Assembly: GCF_020379485.1 (NCBI RefSeq)
Contig: NC_063442.1
Span: 10,751,509 to 10,815,508, forward strand
DNA: 64,000 nucleotides
Direction: 5' to 3'
Origin: Brassica napus
Taxonomy: Eukaryota > Streptophyta > Magnoliopsida > Brassicales > Brassicaceae
Shown here one piece after another: positions 32,832 through 43,557 of the stretch (its first letter is position 1; each line of letters opens with the position of its first letter). The translations under genes and the position numbers were made by a program. The notes beneath the pieces are model-generated. The model was not told the DNA's origin, searched no databases, and was given only the letters and a program-made list of their open reading frames with translations.

Positions 32832-34525
32832 TGTGGGAACCGAAATTCGCACTGTCGATTTCCGTTTAAATAAGGAAACTAAGAAAACCCTAGTTTCCCA
32901 GAGGACCCGGATATCTGTTAATTACCACACGTCAAGCAATCAGAACACGAGAATAACAACGATAAAAATAAGAAATCGAAAAGAGAGCAAAGTAGATCTT
33001 ATTCCGAATATGCGTATGAGCGTTACAACAAAGTATAAGCCTGGGCTCGAGAGCTGTCGGCGAGATTCCTAGTTCTAGCAACCCTAAGACGGCTAAACCT
33101 AATTGAGTCGCAGCTCGAAATAACAAAAACGGAAAGTTGCCTAAATCGCTCTAAGTGCTAAGTTTGCTCTGAAAAAGTTCTCCCTTCTGCTCCTCGCCTA
33201 GGACTCCTTATATACTAGCTCCAAGGTCGGTTTACGCTTTTACTCTTCTGCCCTTAAGCCGTCATAGCATAAAAATGGAGATATTCCATTTTTCCCGATC
33301 TTCACAATTATCTTCAAAACTTCCGTATTTATCCGCGGAAACTTGACATTTATCCTTCCTCGTGGGCCAAGCGCGAACCATGCTGTGGTTCACGGGCTTT
33401 TGGTTAAGAAAAATCGTAGGATGGGCCTCGAGTCGTGTTTTAGGTCCCTTTGGGCCGTCTTCCGACTCGACACGTTTACTACGAGTTTTCCGCGGTTTCT
33501 AATCCGCGAAGTTTGATCGATGAATTAGAATAGCGGGAAACATGGACTGAGCTTGCTATGGTCTTCGGGAGATAGCATTCGAAGGTTTGACGAGAATGCA
33601 AGGACTGGTGTCGTATCGATGTTCGGAAAGGTTCAATCGCTACACAGCGACCGAACTTTGGCTCGAGCCCGGTCGCTATGTAGCGACCGAGCGAAACGAG
33701 TGCTCGGTCGCTACGTAGCGACCGAGCTTCGGCTTGAGCTCGGTCGCTACGTAGCGACCGAGCGGGACGATCGCTCGGTCGCTACGTAGCGACCGAGCTT
33801 TAGCTCGAGCTCGGTCGCTACGTAGCGACCGAACGGGACGATCGCTCGGTCGCTACGTAGCGACCGAGCTTGGCTGAGCTCGGTCGCTACGTAGCGACCG
33901 AGCGGGACGGTCGCTCGGTCGCTACGTAGCGACCGAGCGGGACGATCGCTCGGTCGCTACGTAGCGACCGAGTTTGGCTGAGCTCGGTCGCTACGTAGCG
34001 ACCGAGCGGGACGATCGCTCGGTCGCTACGTAACGACCGAGCTTTGGCTGAGCTCGGTCGCTACGTAGCGACCGAGCGGGACGATCGCTCGGTCGCTACG
34101 TAGCGACCGAGCTTGGCTGAGCTCGGTCGCTACGTAGCGACCGAGCGGGACGATCGCTCGGTCGCTACGTAGCGACCGAGCTTTGGCTCGAGCTCGGTCG
34201 CTACGTAGCGACCGAGTGGGACGATCGCTCGGTCGCTACGTAGCGACCGAGCGGGACGATCGCTCGGTCGCTACGTAGCGACCGAGCGGGACGATCACTC
34301 GGTCGCTACGTAGCGACCGAGCTTTGGCCCGAGCTCGGTCGCTACGTAGCGACCGAGCGGGACGATCGTTCGGTTTGAATCCCAAAGAATACTTCTTCGT
34401 AAAAATAACCTCGTATAGGTTATTTTTACGAAAATTACATCCCTTCTTTTACTAACTCTTTCAGAAATACGATCTCTGAGGATTTTCGGGTGGTAATTCC
34501 GTCGTAACCGTTTTTGACCCCAACA
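32832..34525 (-). repeat. Inner element 3' LTR
   Basis: Minus-strand order: LTR start at 34525, a hairpin with 14-bp arms (34398-34430), the palindrome array (34375-33640), then a TATA box (TATATAAG, about 33207-33214) with transcribed R/U5 beyond. The array therefore lies in U3 upstream of the promoter. Confidence 0.92.
33640..34375. repeat. Array of about 20 perfect palindromes, inner 3' LTR
   Basis: Each unit contains GGTCGCTACGTAGCGACC, extended on both sides by CTC and GAG into a 24-26 bp perfect palindrome centred on TACGTA. Units are separated by two alternating spacer types, CGGGACGAT and TTTGGCTCGAG-like. Most copies are exact; a few carry one change (for example TATGTAG at the array start, TAACGACC near 34030). 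Confidence 0.95.
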
Positions 34526-34780
34526 GTTAGCCCCCCAGCCCGTTAGGATCATGCATGGGGGATCCTAGCGTGCGGTTAGGCATGTTTGGCAAGTTAGGCG
34601 TGATGGATAGAATTAATATGCGAAAGTCCGAGCTTGAATAGTAAATCCTCATGTCTTATAAGAAGAGAGGTAACTTGTTCCATAATTTTTTCACTTTCTT
34701 GTTTTTCTCTAAGATCTTTCAAAAAACTTTCTATCTTTCTCTCCACCCTTTTCCTCTATTCTCTTAAGAGAAGTGTAAAG

Positions 34781-36580
34781 ATGTCGAGCAAGAAAAAGAT
34801 TGCGAAAAAAGGGTCTTCGTCCGCGAGTCCTTACGAAGAGCTCGTCGTTCCGAAGATGGAGTTCGTGCCTCACTCGGTGCATCCTGCCGAGAACGAGGCA
34901 TGGTGGGTTGCTCATTATGGCTCGTTGATCCCTCCCAAGGAGAAGCCATTCCCGGTCCTGGTCCATCGTGGAGTCGAGGAAGAGGACGCAAGCAGGACTA
35001 CTGACGAGTTTCTCGCGACGATGCGGTCGTTCTACCACATCCCGGATGTTGTGGAGTTCCGGGTTCCCTGCCGCGGGGAATGTGCTAACAACCCCCCGGA
35101 GGGTTACTTTACTTGTTATGAGGCGTTCATAGTGCGTTGTCGCCTCTGGTTCCCCATACCCGAAATTCTCGTCCGAGTGTTGGACCGCTTCGAAGTCGCG
35201 ATAAGTCAGTTGACACCCCTTGCCATTCAGCACCTTATTGGGATCTTGATCCTAAGCTATGAGCATGGCCTTTCCCTTTCCGTCGATCATTATGAAGCGC
35301 TTTTGAGGCTTCAACTTGTCAAGGATACGGATAAGCATAGGTTTGTCCCTCGGAAATTTATGTCGGTGGTTAAGAAGTTCATTTCGAACTTCAACTTGTG
35401 GAAGAAGTTCTTTTTCTTTGTTCGTTTGGACGCTGCGTCCGTCGAAGAGAGTTGCATTCCACTGTTCCGGAGGTTGCCGAACAATCGTCCCTTCATCAAT
35501 CCTCTTGCTCCGTTCCCTGAGGACATTATCGCGGTGAGGGATCTTCTCAGGAATGGTCCCTTCTTCTGGACTTCTTTCACGCCGAGAAGGGTTCGGAAGG
35601 CACTGAAATTTGTGCAACCTGGTCCAGCTTTGGACGCGGATACGGGAAGCGACTCCGAACCCGACGACCAGAATCCCGTCGAAGCTCCGACAGCTGCGCC
35701 GGAGTCGAGCTCTTGGAAGGGAAAAGATGTCGATCTTGGCGACATAGAGTTTTCGATGGACGACTCTATGCTTCCAGGATGGGATCCGAACCTTGCTTAC
35801 GGCGACGGAAGCGGTTCGAGCGAGGCCCCCATTCCGGACTTCGATGATTTCTTTGCTGGGCTGCCATCGGGTTTCGATGCTCCTCCTCCTACGAAAGAAT
35901 CGGCGAGGCCGAGAGTCGTTGCGGAAGGATCTCGCATCATCAATGGGGTTAGTTTTTTTTTTTGGGAATTTTTTAGTGATTATCCTATGTATGGATTTGT
36001 AACACGCCCATCGATTTTGCAGGGCCTGAGCTTGCTGGGCTCGGCCATCGAGGCGGGTCATAGAGAAGCCATGGTCTACCGCTTCAAGGCGGAGAAAGCG
36101 GAGCGGGATCTCGCTCGCGTGCAAGGCGAGATGCTGGAGCGAGAGGCACAGCTTACTCGTGATCATGCGCGGGCTGTTCGTAGAGCGGAGAGGAAAGGCA
36201 AAAGAGAAATCGTCGAGGTGATGAAGACTCGCGCATCTCAGTTCCAGGTTGAGTACGGGAACCTTAAGAATGCCTTTACCTCGGTGGGCGACTTTCGCGA
36301 GTGCCGTGGTTCGGTCGGAAGTCTTTGGAGGACGCAAGCCGACGACTATGTGTTTGAAGAGGAAATGAGCTTGATGAAGAGTGGGATGAGTGACCGTGCC
36401 CACGCTGAGGCGCTTATCCCTCCGATCGACGAGAGGATTCAAGGGTTCTGGGATTCCATCCCGGTTTCTCCTGATACCGAGGAGGTCCCGATCGATTTTC
36501 ACGATGGTGGCGAGGAAGTGGATCGTCCTGCGGATGCGTTTGGTGCTTCGTTGTCCGGGGACTTTGACTTTGGATTATGA
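34781..36580 (+). CDS. Opposite-strand ORF of the inner element, similar to the putative gypsy-type transposon family (Transposase_28)
   Basis: It starts at the ATG of [11 protein letters not shown] (34781), since upstream codons are unlike protein and an in-frame ATG at 34634 has no clear role. The first 300 residues show the pattern of the plant Transposase_28 family ([20 protein letters not shown], then [20 protein letters not shown]). This is followed by an acidic low-complexity region, then a charged coiled-coil segment ([20 protein letters not shown]). A likely 75-nt intron (35948-36022, GTTAGT to TTTGCAG) is in frame without stops, so both spliced and unspliced forms are open. Such extra ORFs, antisense to gag, are known in Tat-lineage elements; their role is unknown. 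Confidence 0.7.
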   Translation: MSSKKKIAKKGSSSASPYEELVVPKMEFVPHSVHPAENEAWWVAHYGSLIPPKEKPFPVLVHRGVEEEDASRTTDEFLATMRSFYHIPDVVEFRVPCRGECANNPPEGYFTCYEAFIVRCRLWFPIPEILVRVLDRFEVAISQLTPLAIQHLIGILILSYEHGLSLSVDHYEALLRLQLVKDTDKHRFVPRKFMSVVKKFISNFNLWKKFFFFVRLDAASVEESCIPLFRRLPNNRPFINPLAPFPEDIIAVRDLLRNGPFFWTSFTPRRVRKALKFVQPGPALDADTGSDSEPDDQNPVEAPTAAPESSSWKGKDVDLGDIEFSMDDSMLPGWDPNLAYGDGSGSSEAPIPDFDDFFAGLPSGFDAPPPTKESARPRVVAEGSRIINGVSFFFWEFFSDYPMYGFVTRPSILQGLSLLGSAIEAGHREAMVYRFKAEKAERDLARVQGEMLEREAQLTRDHARAVRRAERKGKREIVEVMKTRASQFQVEYGNLKNAFTSVGDFRECRGSVGSLWRTQADDYVFEEEMSLMKSGMSDRAHAEALIPPIDERIQGFWDSIPVSPDTEEVPIDFHDGGEEVDRPADAFGASLSGDFDFGL

Positions 36581-37675
36581 GGGATGGATCAGTTATCCTT
36601 GTTTTCGGCCGAATGTGGCCCTTTGAATTTGGATTTCGTTTAGGCCAAGATGGCCGTATTTGTATTTCCGGGACTGGCCGTTGGTGGCTTTGAATCCCTT
36701 GCCGCTTTACGCGGTTTATTTATATGATAAATGTTTTGTTTCGAGTTTTTCCTGAGTAGGGTTGAAGTAAATACGAGTTGTCGTCTCGTATGTAGTTCTA
36801 ATTAGACGTTCAATCTGTTGGTTCGTTCGTGATTTTCGTAAAAATTTATCTGTCTTTACGATTTTCGAGAACATTGAGATACGAACGGAGAGGCATGGTT
36901 TATGATCTCGTATCTTTTAGATATCATGCCTTGAGATGTTTGAGACCAGAGCGTTGGGTTTAGGGCAAGACCTAGGTTTACTTTCGGTTAAGGTTTGTGC
37001 GGTGACTAGCCGGCTATCGTTTTTCCTGTTGCGATTTCTTCCTGACTCGCACCGGTTTAAAGTCCGCGATATGTTCTCGGCTTATATGACTTGTATGGTA
37101 CGAATCGAGCATCTTCTCAGAATCAACTGGAAGTGCTAAACCAAAATTTCGGATTTTTGTTGTAGCGCGCTTTTGTCCTTGTGCTGGACGTTTTTAAAGA
37201 TCAAAAGAGTGATCGGATTGCGTTTGTTTAAGACGGCTGGCGTGTTCGTCGGGGCCAATCGACGAACGGGATGTAAAGTTTTTGGTGGTCGCGTTCGGAC
37301 AATTTGTTTAGCATTGTCCTCGAATTTTAACTTTTTGCGACGTCTCGCAGTTATTTTCGAGGATTATGCATGTATTTTTGTGTGTTTGAAAGGTGATAAT
37401 CTTTACGATTTTTGGGCCGGATGAGGCCGCAGACGAGTGTAAACTGAAGCGTAAGCGTTTTCGATAAAAAGACAGTGTATATTGTAAAAAAAAATTTATG
37501 TTTCTAAAAACTCGATTACAATAATGGCGATTGTGGGAGTATAGGGGTATACGCACCCACTCCCCCCCCCCTTTATAGAGAGGGGGATAACTGAACTCGT
37601 CTTTTGACAAGCTGCCTACGTACCCCTTTCGAGGATCAAGCCATCTCGTAGTTCTGTTTCATGCCGCGAGTGTTC
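36581..37675. other. Non-coding interior of the inner element
   Basis: This 1.1-kb stretch lies between the convergent ends of the two ORFs, where pol would be expected. No reverse-transcriptase or integrase motif is found on either strand. A C12 run (37561-37572) followed by TTTATAGAGAGGGGG is the only notable feature. Confidence 0.6.
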
Positions 37676-40285
37676 TTACTCGGCGGTTGGTGTCGCGATG
37701 TCCGCCTTGACCGTGTCGATCGTGGCTGGGTCGACGCTATTTTCCGGATGTTCCGGTTGAGTTGTCGCGTGGGCTTCGGATTTATGTCGAGCTTCGACGT
37801 CCGATGCGTTTGCGTTGACAGACGATTTTACTTCGTCCTTGTGCGGGGCGCTTTTGGCCGAAGATCGATCTATCTTCGCGCGTTTGCCGTTTGCAGAAGC
37901 CGTGATTTGCCTTAACTTATGCTCCGCGAGGAAGCATAGTCGCGACTGTTTTTGGCATCCCCAGATGGCCGCGACTCCGCTCGGCGTTGGGAACTTGAGA
38001 CCCAGGTGGTAAGTTGACGGAACTGCCTGCATGGCGTTGAGCCATGGGGTTCCCATGATCACGTTGTAGATAGCGGGATGGTCGACTACCGCGAATTCGA
38101 CGATTTTCGTGATCTCCTTGGCCATGACTGGCAATTGGATTGATCCGAGAGTCATCGACACTTCGCCTGAAAAACCCGTGAGTGGTTTTGGCGTCGGAAT
38201 TACCTCTCCGAGTTCGATACTCATCCGCTTGAGAGTGTCGCGGAAGATTACGTTGACCGTGCTTCCCGTATCGACGAGTACCCTTCCGACTTCTAAATCT
38301 CGTATGACGAGATCTATGACGAGCGGGTCGCAGTGAGGTTGGTCGATACCGCCGGCTTCTTCCTCCGTGAAGGTGATCGAGCAACTTTGGCCGTCTCGAG
38401 GAGGAGACCATGTAGGCCAATTTGCGCTTGATTCTGCCTTCCGTTGGTAAGCCTTGATGGCTGACACGGTATCGCCGCAGTATTGAGATCCTCCGATGAT
38501 CATATTGACTCTGCGACGATTGTTATCGTTCCCTTTGTCATCCGGCCTCCTACCGCGTTTATCCCCAGGTTGGTTTCGTTGAGGAGATTTTTCGGCGGGC
38601 GGATTTCTGTCCGTCTTTGGAGGCCGATCAGAATCGAGGATGAGATCCTTGACGCTAGTTACTTCCGAAAGCTCTCCAGCGAGCAGCTTCGCGGCCAGTC
38701 TTGCTCCTAAGACTTTGCAATTAGTCGTGGAGTGTCCTCGGGATTGGTGGAACTCGCAGAAGGTGTTCTCGTCATACCCTTGATTGCGAGTCCATGTGTT
38801 GCCCGTGGTCCGGCCTTGATCCGAATTGATCGCATAGTTATGCGCTCCTTGGAGATCTTCCCCCTCGTGATGGACGTACTTGTCGTTACGAGAGTTCTTC
38901 TTTTTCCCCTTCGGATCTGCGTCTTTCGAGGATGGTCTTGCCGGCTTATGTTTTTGCGATAAGACTTTAGTTTCTTCCTCCACTATGATATAGTCCGTTG
39001 CTTTGTGGAGGGCGTCCTGGATCGTTCGCGGTTTGTCGAGAGTTATCCATTTTCTGAATTTCGACTTGTACCAGAGCGTCTTTCTCAGCGCGTCGATGGC
39101 CACTTTGTCGCTTATCCCGCTGACCCTGGACATTATCAGTTTGAACCGACTGATAAACTCGCGGAGGGGTTCGTCTTCCCTCTGGGAGAGACTCCAGAGA
39201 TCAACATCGGAGGTTTCCCTGTCTATGAATACAGAGTACTGTTTGAGGAATTCCGATGCGAGCTGTCGAAAACTCCCGATGGTGTTGCGACGAAGGCGTG
39301 CGAACCATTCGAGCGCTGCTCCTTCAAGATTTTCGACGAACAGGCGGCAATAGCCGGCATCCTTTTCGCCGTCCTTCAGTCTTGCTCTTCCCATCGCGAT
39401 GTGGAAAGCCTGAAGGTGCGCTTTCGGATCGGCCGTACCATCGTACTTCGGTACTTTGATCTTTCCCGGATCGGACACCCTCATGTCCGAAATGCGACTG
39501 GTAAAGGGGGTCTTTCGAGCTCCTTCCAGCAGTCGATCGATCTCGGGGGCAGCACTAGTAGCATGATGGATTTGAGACTTTACGGCTCTCACTTCTGCCG
39601 CAGTCTTGGTGATGTAGTCGCGAAGATCGCGGATATCCGATGTCTCGTCAGTGGATTTCCGAGCCTGTCGGCGCTTACTGCGAGTGAGCTCGGTTTGCCT
39701 TTCGGCCAGCTCCTCTTGTTCGTTCCAATAGGCGACTTCTTCTTCTTCCGTCATTGGTTTTTCGAACGGGGAGCCTTCCCGAGCGGATCGGCTTCTGGTC
39801 CTTCTTGGATGTCTGTCGACATCCTCGTCGGTGTCGTTGGAGACATCGCTAGGATCCAGGTCAATGTGTTCGGCTTCGTTATCCTCCGAGTCCTTTGCAG
39901 GGAGCGGAAGACTTTCAGAGTTCCCCTTCTCGATGGGAGACTTCTCGCTGGGGTTTTGACCGGAAGGTCGTTCCCGCGCGACTCCTGCTCTATCGAGTGG
40001 GGTGGCGAAATCGAGCCTCTTCCCGCGGATTTTGGTGGTTCCGCGGGGACGGATAGCTTGGGTCCTTGCCGTTAAGGTTTCAACCTGTTTGGTCAAGGTA
40101 TTCACGAGCTTATCCTGTTCTTCCGACCTTTTTTCATAGGTGGCGAACATCTTTTTAAACTCCTCGAGAGTCGCGGCGTTGGCTTGCGCGTTGGCCGCAG
40201 ATACGTCCGCTACCGGAGTGTGGAGATCGGTGCCGCTGCCTCCGTTAAGGGGAGTTTGCACGTTATCCGCGTCGTTGGTTGACAT
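37676..40285 (-). CDS. Gag-protease polyprotein of the inner Tat-like element
   Basis: An 869-residue ORF. The N-terminal part has a coiled coil ([20 protein letters not shown]) and a long charged region; a Retrotrans_gag domain follows ([20 protein letters not shown], then ALEWFARL and LREFISRF), then a single zinc-binding-like motif ([15 protein letters not shown]), and an aspartic protease with the active site [13 protein letters not shown] and a GTPWLNAM flap region. The ORF ends with a charged tail and a stop, so pol is not translated from it. It probably supplies capsid protein and its own maturation, while reverse transcription and integration would need proteins from a complete relative. 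Confidence 0.9.
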   Translation of the reverse strand: MSTNDADNVQTPLNGGSGTDLHTPVADVSAANAQANAATLEEFKKMFATYEKRSEEQDKLVNTLTKQVETLTARTQAIRPRGTTKIRGKRLDFATPLDRAGVARERPSGQNPSEKSPIEKGNSESLPLPAKDSEDNEAEHIDLDPSDVSNDTDEDVDRHPRRTRSRSAREGSPFEKPMTEEEEVAYWNEQEELAERQTELTRSKRRQARKSTDETSDIRDLRDYITKTAAEVRAVKSQIHHATSAAPEIDRLLEGARKTPFTSRISDMRVSDPGKIKVPKYDGTADPKAHLQAFHIAMGRARLKDGEKDAGYCRLFVENLEGAALEWFARLRRNTIGSFRQLASEFLKQYSVFIDRETSDVDLWSLSQREDEPLREFISRFKLIMSRVSGISDKVAIDALRKTLWYKSKFRKWITLDKPRTIQDALHKATDYIIVEEETKVLSQKHKPARPSSKDADPKGKKKNSRNDKYVHHEGEDLQGAHNYAINSDQGRTTGNTWTRNQGYDENTFCEFHQSRGHSTTNCKVLGARLAAKLLAGELSEVTSVKDLILDSDRPPKTDRNPPAEKSPQRNQPGDKRGRRPDDKGNDNNRRRVNMIIGGSQYCGDTVSAIKAYQRKAESSANWPTWSPPRDGQSCSITFTEEEAGGIDQPHCDPLVIDLVIRDLEVGRVLVDTGSTVNVIFRDTLKRMSIELGEVIPTPKPLTGFSGEVSMTLGSIQLPVMAKEITKIVEFAVVDHPAIYNVIMGTPWLNAMQAVPSTYHLGLKFPTPSGVAAIWGCQKQSRLCFLAEHKLRQITASANGKRAKIDRSSAKSAPHKDEVKSSVNANASDVEARHKSEAHATTQPEHPENSVDPATIDTVKADIATPTAE

Positions 40286-40332
40286 GTCTGACTGTGTGTG
40301 GCTTTTGCGGGTTAGATTGATCCGTAAGTCCC

Positions 40333-40351
40333 CCTCCTTCTAGCGCCAAAC
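40333..40351 (-). other. Probable primer-binding site of the inner element
   Basis: The minus strand reads TTTGGCGCTAGAAGGAGG beginning one base after the 5' LTR. The position fits a tRNA primer site; the tRNA species is not assigned here. Confidence 0.6.
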
Positions 40352-42111
40352 TGTGGGAACCGAAATTCGCACTGTCGATTTCCGTTTAAATAAGGAAACT
40401 AAGAAAACCCTAGTTTCCCAGAGGACCCGGATATCTGTTAATTACCACACGTCAAGCAATCAGAACACGAGAATAACAACGATAAAAATAAAAAATCGAA
40501 AAGAGAGCAAAGTAGATCTTATTCCGAATCTGCGTATGAGCGTTACAACAAGGTATAAGCCTGGGCTCGAGAGCTGTCGGCGAGATTCCTAGTTCTAGCA
40601 ACCCTAAGACGGCTAAATCTAATTGAGTCGCAGCTCGAAATAACAAAAACGGAAAGTTGCCTAAATAGCTCTAAGTGCTAAGTTTGCTCTGAAAAAGTTC
40701 TCCCTTCTGCTCCTCGCCTCGGACTCCTTATATACTAGCTCCAAGGTCGGTTTACGCTTTTACTCTTCTGCCCTTAAGCCGTCATAGCATAAAAATGGAG
40801 ATATTCCATTTTCCCGATCTTCACAATTATCTTCAAAACTTCCGTATTTATCCGCGGAAACTTGACATTTATCCTTCCTCGTGGGCCAAGCGCGAACCAT
40901 GCTGTGGTTCACGGGCTTTTGGTTAAGAAAAATCGTAGGATGGGCCTCGAGTCGTGTTTTAGGTCCCTTTGGGCCGTCTTCCGACTCGACACGTTTACTA
41001 CGAGTTTTCCGCGGTTTCTAATCCGCGAAGTTTGATCGATGAATTAGAATAGCGGGAAACATGGACTGAACTTGCTACGGTCTTCGGGAGATAGCATTCG
41101 AAGGTTTGACGAGAATGCAAGGACTGGTGTCGTATCGATGTTCGGAAAGGTTCAATCGCTACACAGCGACCGAACTTTGGCTCGAGCCCGGTCGCTATGT
41201 AGCGACCGAGCGAAACGAGTGCTCGGTCGCTACGTAGCGACCGAGCTTCGGCTTGAGCTCGGTCGCTACGTAGCGACCGAGCGGGACGATCGCTCGGTCG
41301 CTACGTAGCGACCGAGCTTTGGCTCGAGCTCGGTCGCTACGTAGCGACCGAGCGGGACGATCGCTCGGTCGCTACGTAGCGACCGAGCGGGACGGTCGCT
41401 CGGTCGCTACGTAGCGACCGAGCTTTGGCTCGAGCTCGGTCGCTACGTAGCGACCGAGCGGGACGATCGCTACGTAGCGACCGAGCTTTGGCTGAGCTCG
41501 GTCGCTACGTAGCGACCGAGCGGGATGATCGCTCGGTCGCTACGTAGCGACCGAGCTTTGGCTCAAGCTCGGTCGCTACGTAGCGACCGAGCGGGATGAT
41601 CGCTCGGTCGCTACGTAGCGACCGAGCTTTGGCTCCAGCTCGGTCGCTACGTAGCGACCGAGCGGGACGATCGCTCGGTCGCTACGTAGCGACCGAGCTT
41701 GGCTGAGCTCGGTCGCTACGTAGCGACCGAGCGGGACGATCGCTCGGTCGCTACGTAGCGACCGAGCTTTGGCTCGAGCTCGGTCGCTACGTAGCGACCG
41801 AGTGGGACGATCGCTCGGTCGCTACGTAGCGACCGAGCGGGACGATCGCTCGGTCGCTACGTAGCGACTGAGCGAGACGATCACTCGGTCGCTACGTAGC
41901 GACCGAGCTTTGGCCCGAGCTCGGTCGCTTCGTAGCGACCGAGCGGGACGATCGTTCGGTTTGAATCCCAAAGAACACTTCTTCGTAAAAATAACCTCGT
42001 ATAGGTTATTTTTACGAAAATTACATCCCTTCTTTTATTAACTCTTTCGGAAATACGATCTCTGAGGATTTTCGGGTGGTAATTCCGTCGTAACCGTTTT
42101 TGACCCCAACA
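40352..42111 (-). repeat. Inner element 5' LTR
   Basis: Same organisation as 32832-34525: the hairpin at 41984-42016, palindrome array 41158-41945, TATA box about 40727-40734 on the minus strand. It is 66 bp longer than the other LTR, mostly because of array copy number. Confidence 0.92.
41158..41945. repeat. Array of about 22 perfect palindromes, inner 5' LTR
   Basis: The unit is the same as at 33640-34375. Copy number and spacer order differ (one unit near 41470 has lost its left arm; GGGATGATC variants at about 41522 and 41592), showing expansion and contraction since insertion. Confidence 0.95.
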
Positions 42112-42116
42112 CTCAT

Positions 42117-43557
42117 AGGGAGAGAGCTCATAGCCAAAAGGAACACAACTAGCACTCAATTCAACATCTAATCTAACATGAGCTCACTCTCTTATCACAC
42201 TCTAGCTTCTCTAGGCATATCTCAACTCATTCTGCCTTTACACTCATCATCGAGCATCCACACATTCAAATCAACCAACTATCATATTCATTAAGCATAA
42301 AACATCAGGTGAATTCTTGCAAATGGTCAGTTGGTCCAAATCATTTGGTTGGGTAAGGGAAGGCTTTTATTTAAAAGAGTCAAGAGGTTCAAGATATATG
42401 ATCTTTAAGGTGGTTTACTCTCGAAACAAGTAGCTTTGACATTGCACATAATATATCTAAGAAAGGGACCAACTCATGCATACAATGCTCAATCTCCATT
42501 GTTCTACCATTTTCTCAAACATACAAATCACACAATCATTTCCCAAATGTCAAACCCAACTCACATCTCTCACCAAAAGATCCTAAGAACTTTAACTCCT
42601 TCTCTTTGAAATCTACAAGGGATTTTTTCAGAACCTCAAAATATTTCTTAGCTCCTAACAACTTTGCTAGTCCTTTTTTTTTTCTTTTCTTTTTCTTTTC
42701 TCTTTTTTTTTTTTTTTAGATTGGGGGCCAATACTTTCAAAACTTGAGCTAGAGGCTTCTCTACTTATCTCAATAAAACAATTCACTTAAGCACAAAGAG
42801 TCTATTCTTTTTCTTTTTCATTTCTCCCAAATCAGAATCACAACACTCACCCCCCACCTATAGCTAGACAATAGAGTGCCCAATCTAGCAAGAATGAAGA
42901 TCAAGCATTATCGTTCCCGATACTCTCAACATTATGCACATGTAAGACTTTCCGAAAAAGGCCTCACTCATCAAACAATGAAAGCTTAAAAGGAGGGAAA
43001 GGTTTTGGGAGTGGTCTACCACTAGAGTTTGTCAAAAAAGATTGGCATAAAAGATGTGACAACTCAAGTGTGTATAGCCATGACTTAGTACACAAGGGAC
43101 CATGAGCAAGAAGCATTAAGTTCGTTCAGTTCAAATAAAGTTGTAGTTGGCTTCAAAGACTGAGTTTCAGCAATCAACAAGTTTCAGGAAGAGTTTTCAA
43201 GGCTCGAAACATACAAGTCTTTTTGAGAGGTGCAAAAGCTACTCAGGTGCAACGTAGTGTTCTTTACAAGGCATTTAAAATCATTGCTCCTAATGCAAGT
43301 GAATGCAACCTATATGCTCTAGACTCTCCTAGAAATGCAAATGATGCAAACTAAATGATTGTTTTTTTTATATGCAAATAGGTATGCAATGTATGACTCA
43401 ATGAAACAACATCAAAGCAAACATGATCAAATACTTGGTACCTCCCCCAAACTTGAGTTACACAGTCTCTGTGTTGTCAAGTAGAGAGAGCTACCCAAAA
43501 GAAGACTAATATGCAAAAATGAAATGGTATATACAAGGGAGTGTGGTGGTTTACCTT
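42117..43557. other. 3' non-coding interior of the outer element
   Basis: This 1.4-kb stretch lies between the gag-pro stop and the nested insertion and is free of ORFs. A long T-rich run (42676-42718) and ACTTTCTAG-like words are seen. Reverse transcriptase and integrase domains that would follow protease in Athila are missing. Confidence 0.65.

Larger units (their letters stand above)
32832..42111 (-). mobile_element. Inner Tat-like Ty3/gypsy element, non-autonomous
   Basis: The element is 9,280 bp with LTRs 32832-34525 (1,694 bp) and 40352-42111 (1,760 bp), TG/CA ends, and the 5-bp duplication CTCAT (32827-32831 and 42112-42116) in the outer element. On the minus strand the 5' LTR is followed by TTTGGCGCTAGAAGGAGG, a plausible primer-binding site. 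Coding content is a gag-protease ORF (37676-40285, minus) and an oppositely oriented ORF (34781-36580, plus). No reverse transcriptase, RNase H or integrase is present. The LTR length difference comes mainly from a palindrome array; outside it about a dozen differences are seen by eye. Confidence 0.93.

Noticed and set aside
33553..33789. 78-codon ORF in the inner LTR (also 41072-41308)
   Set aside because: It translates the palindrome array (ATELRLELGRYV-type repeats) and is antisense to LTR transcription.
33640..34375. CRISPR-like array
   Set aside because: The repeats are palindromes with only a few recurring spacer types, occur in both LTRs of a retrotransposon, and the host is a plant.
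35252..36502. 416-codon ORF on the minus strand
   Set aside because: It is the shadow of the plus-strand Transposase_28-like ORF; its translation is rich in Arg and Leu without a domain, and the plus frame has the better supported protein.
39005..40075. 356-codon ORF on the plus strand
   Set aside because: It lies opposite the gag domain and protease linker of the inner element and has no domain; it is a mirror frame.
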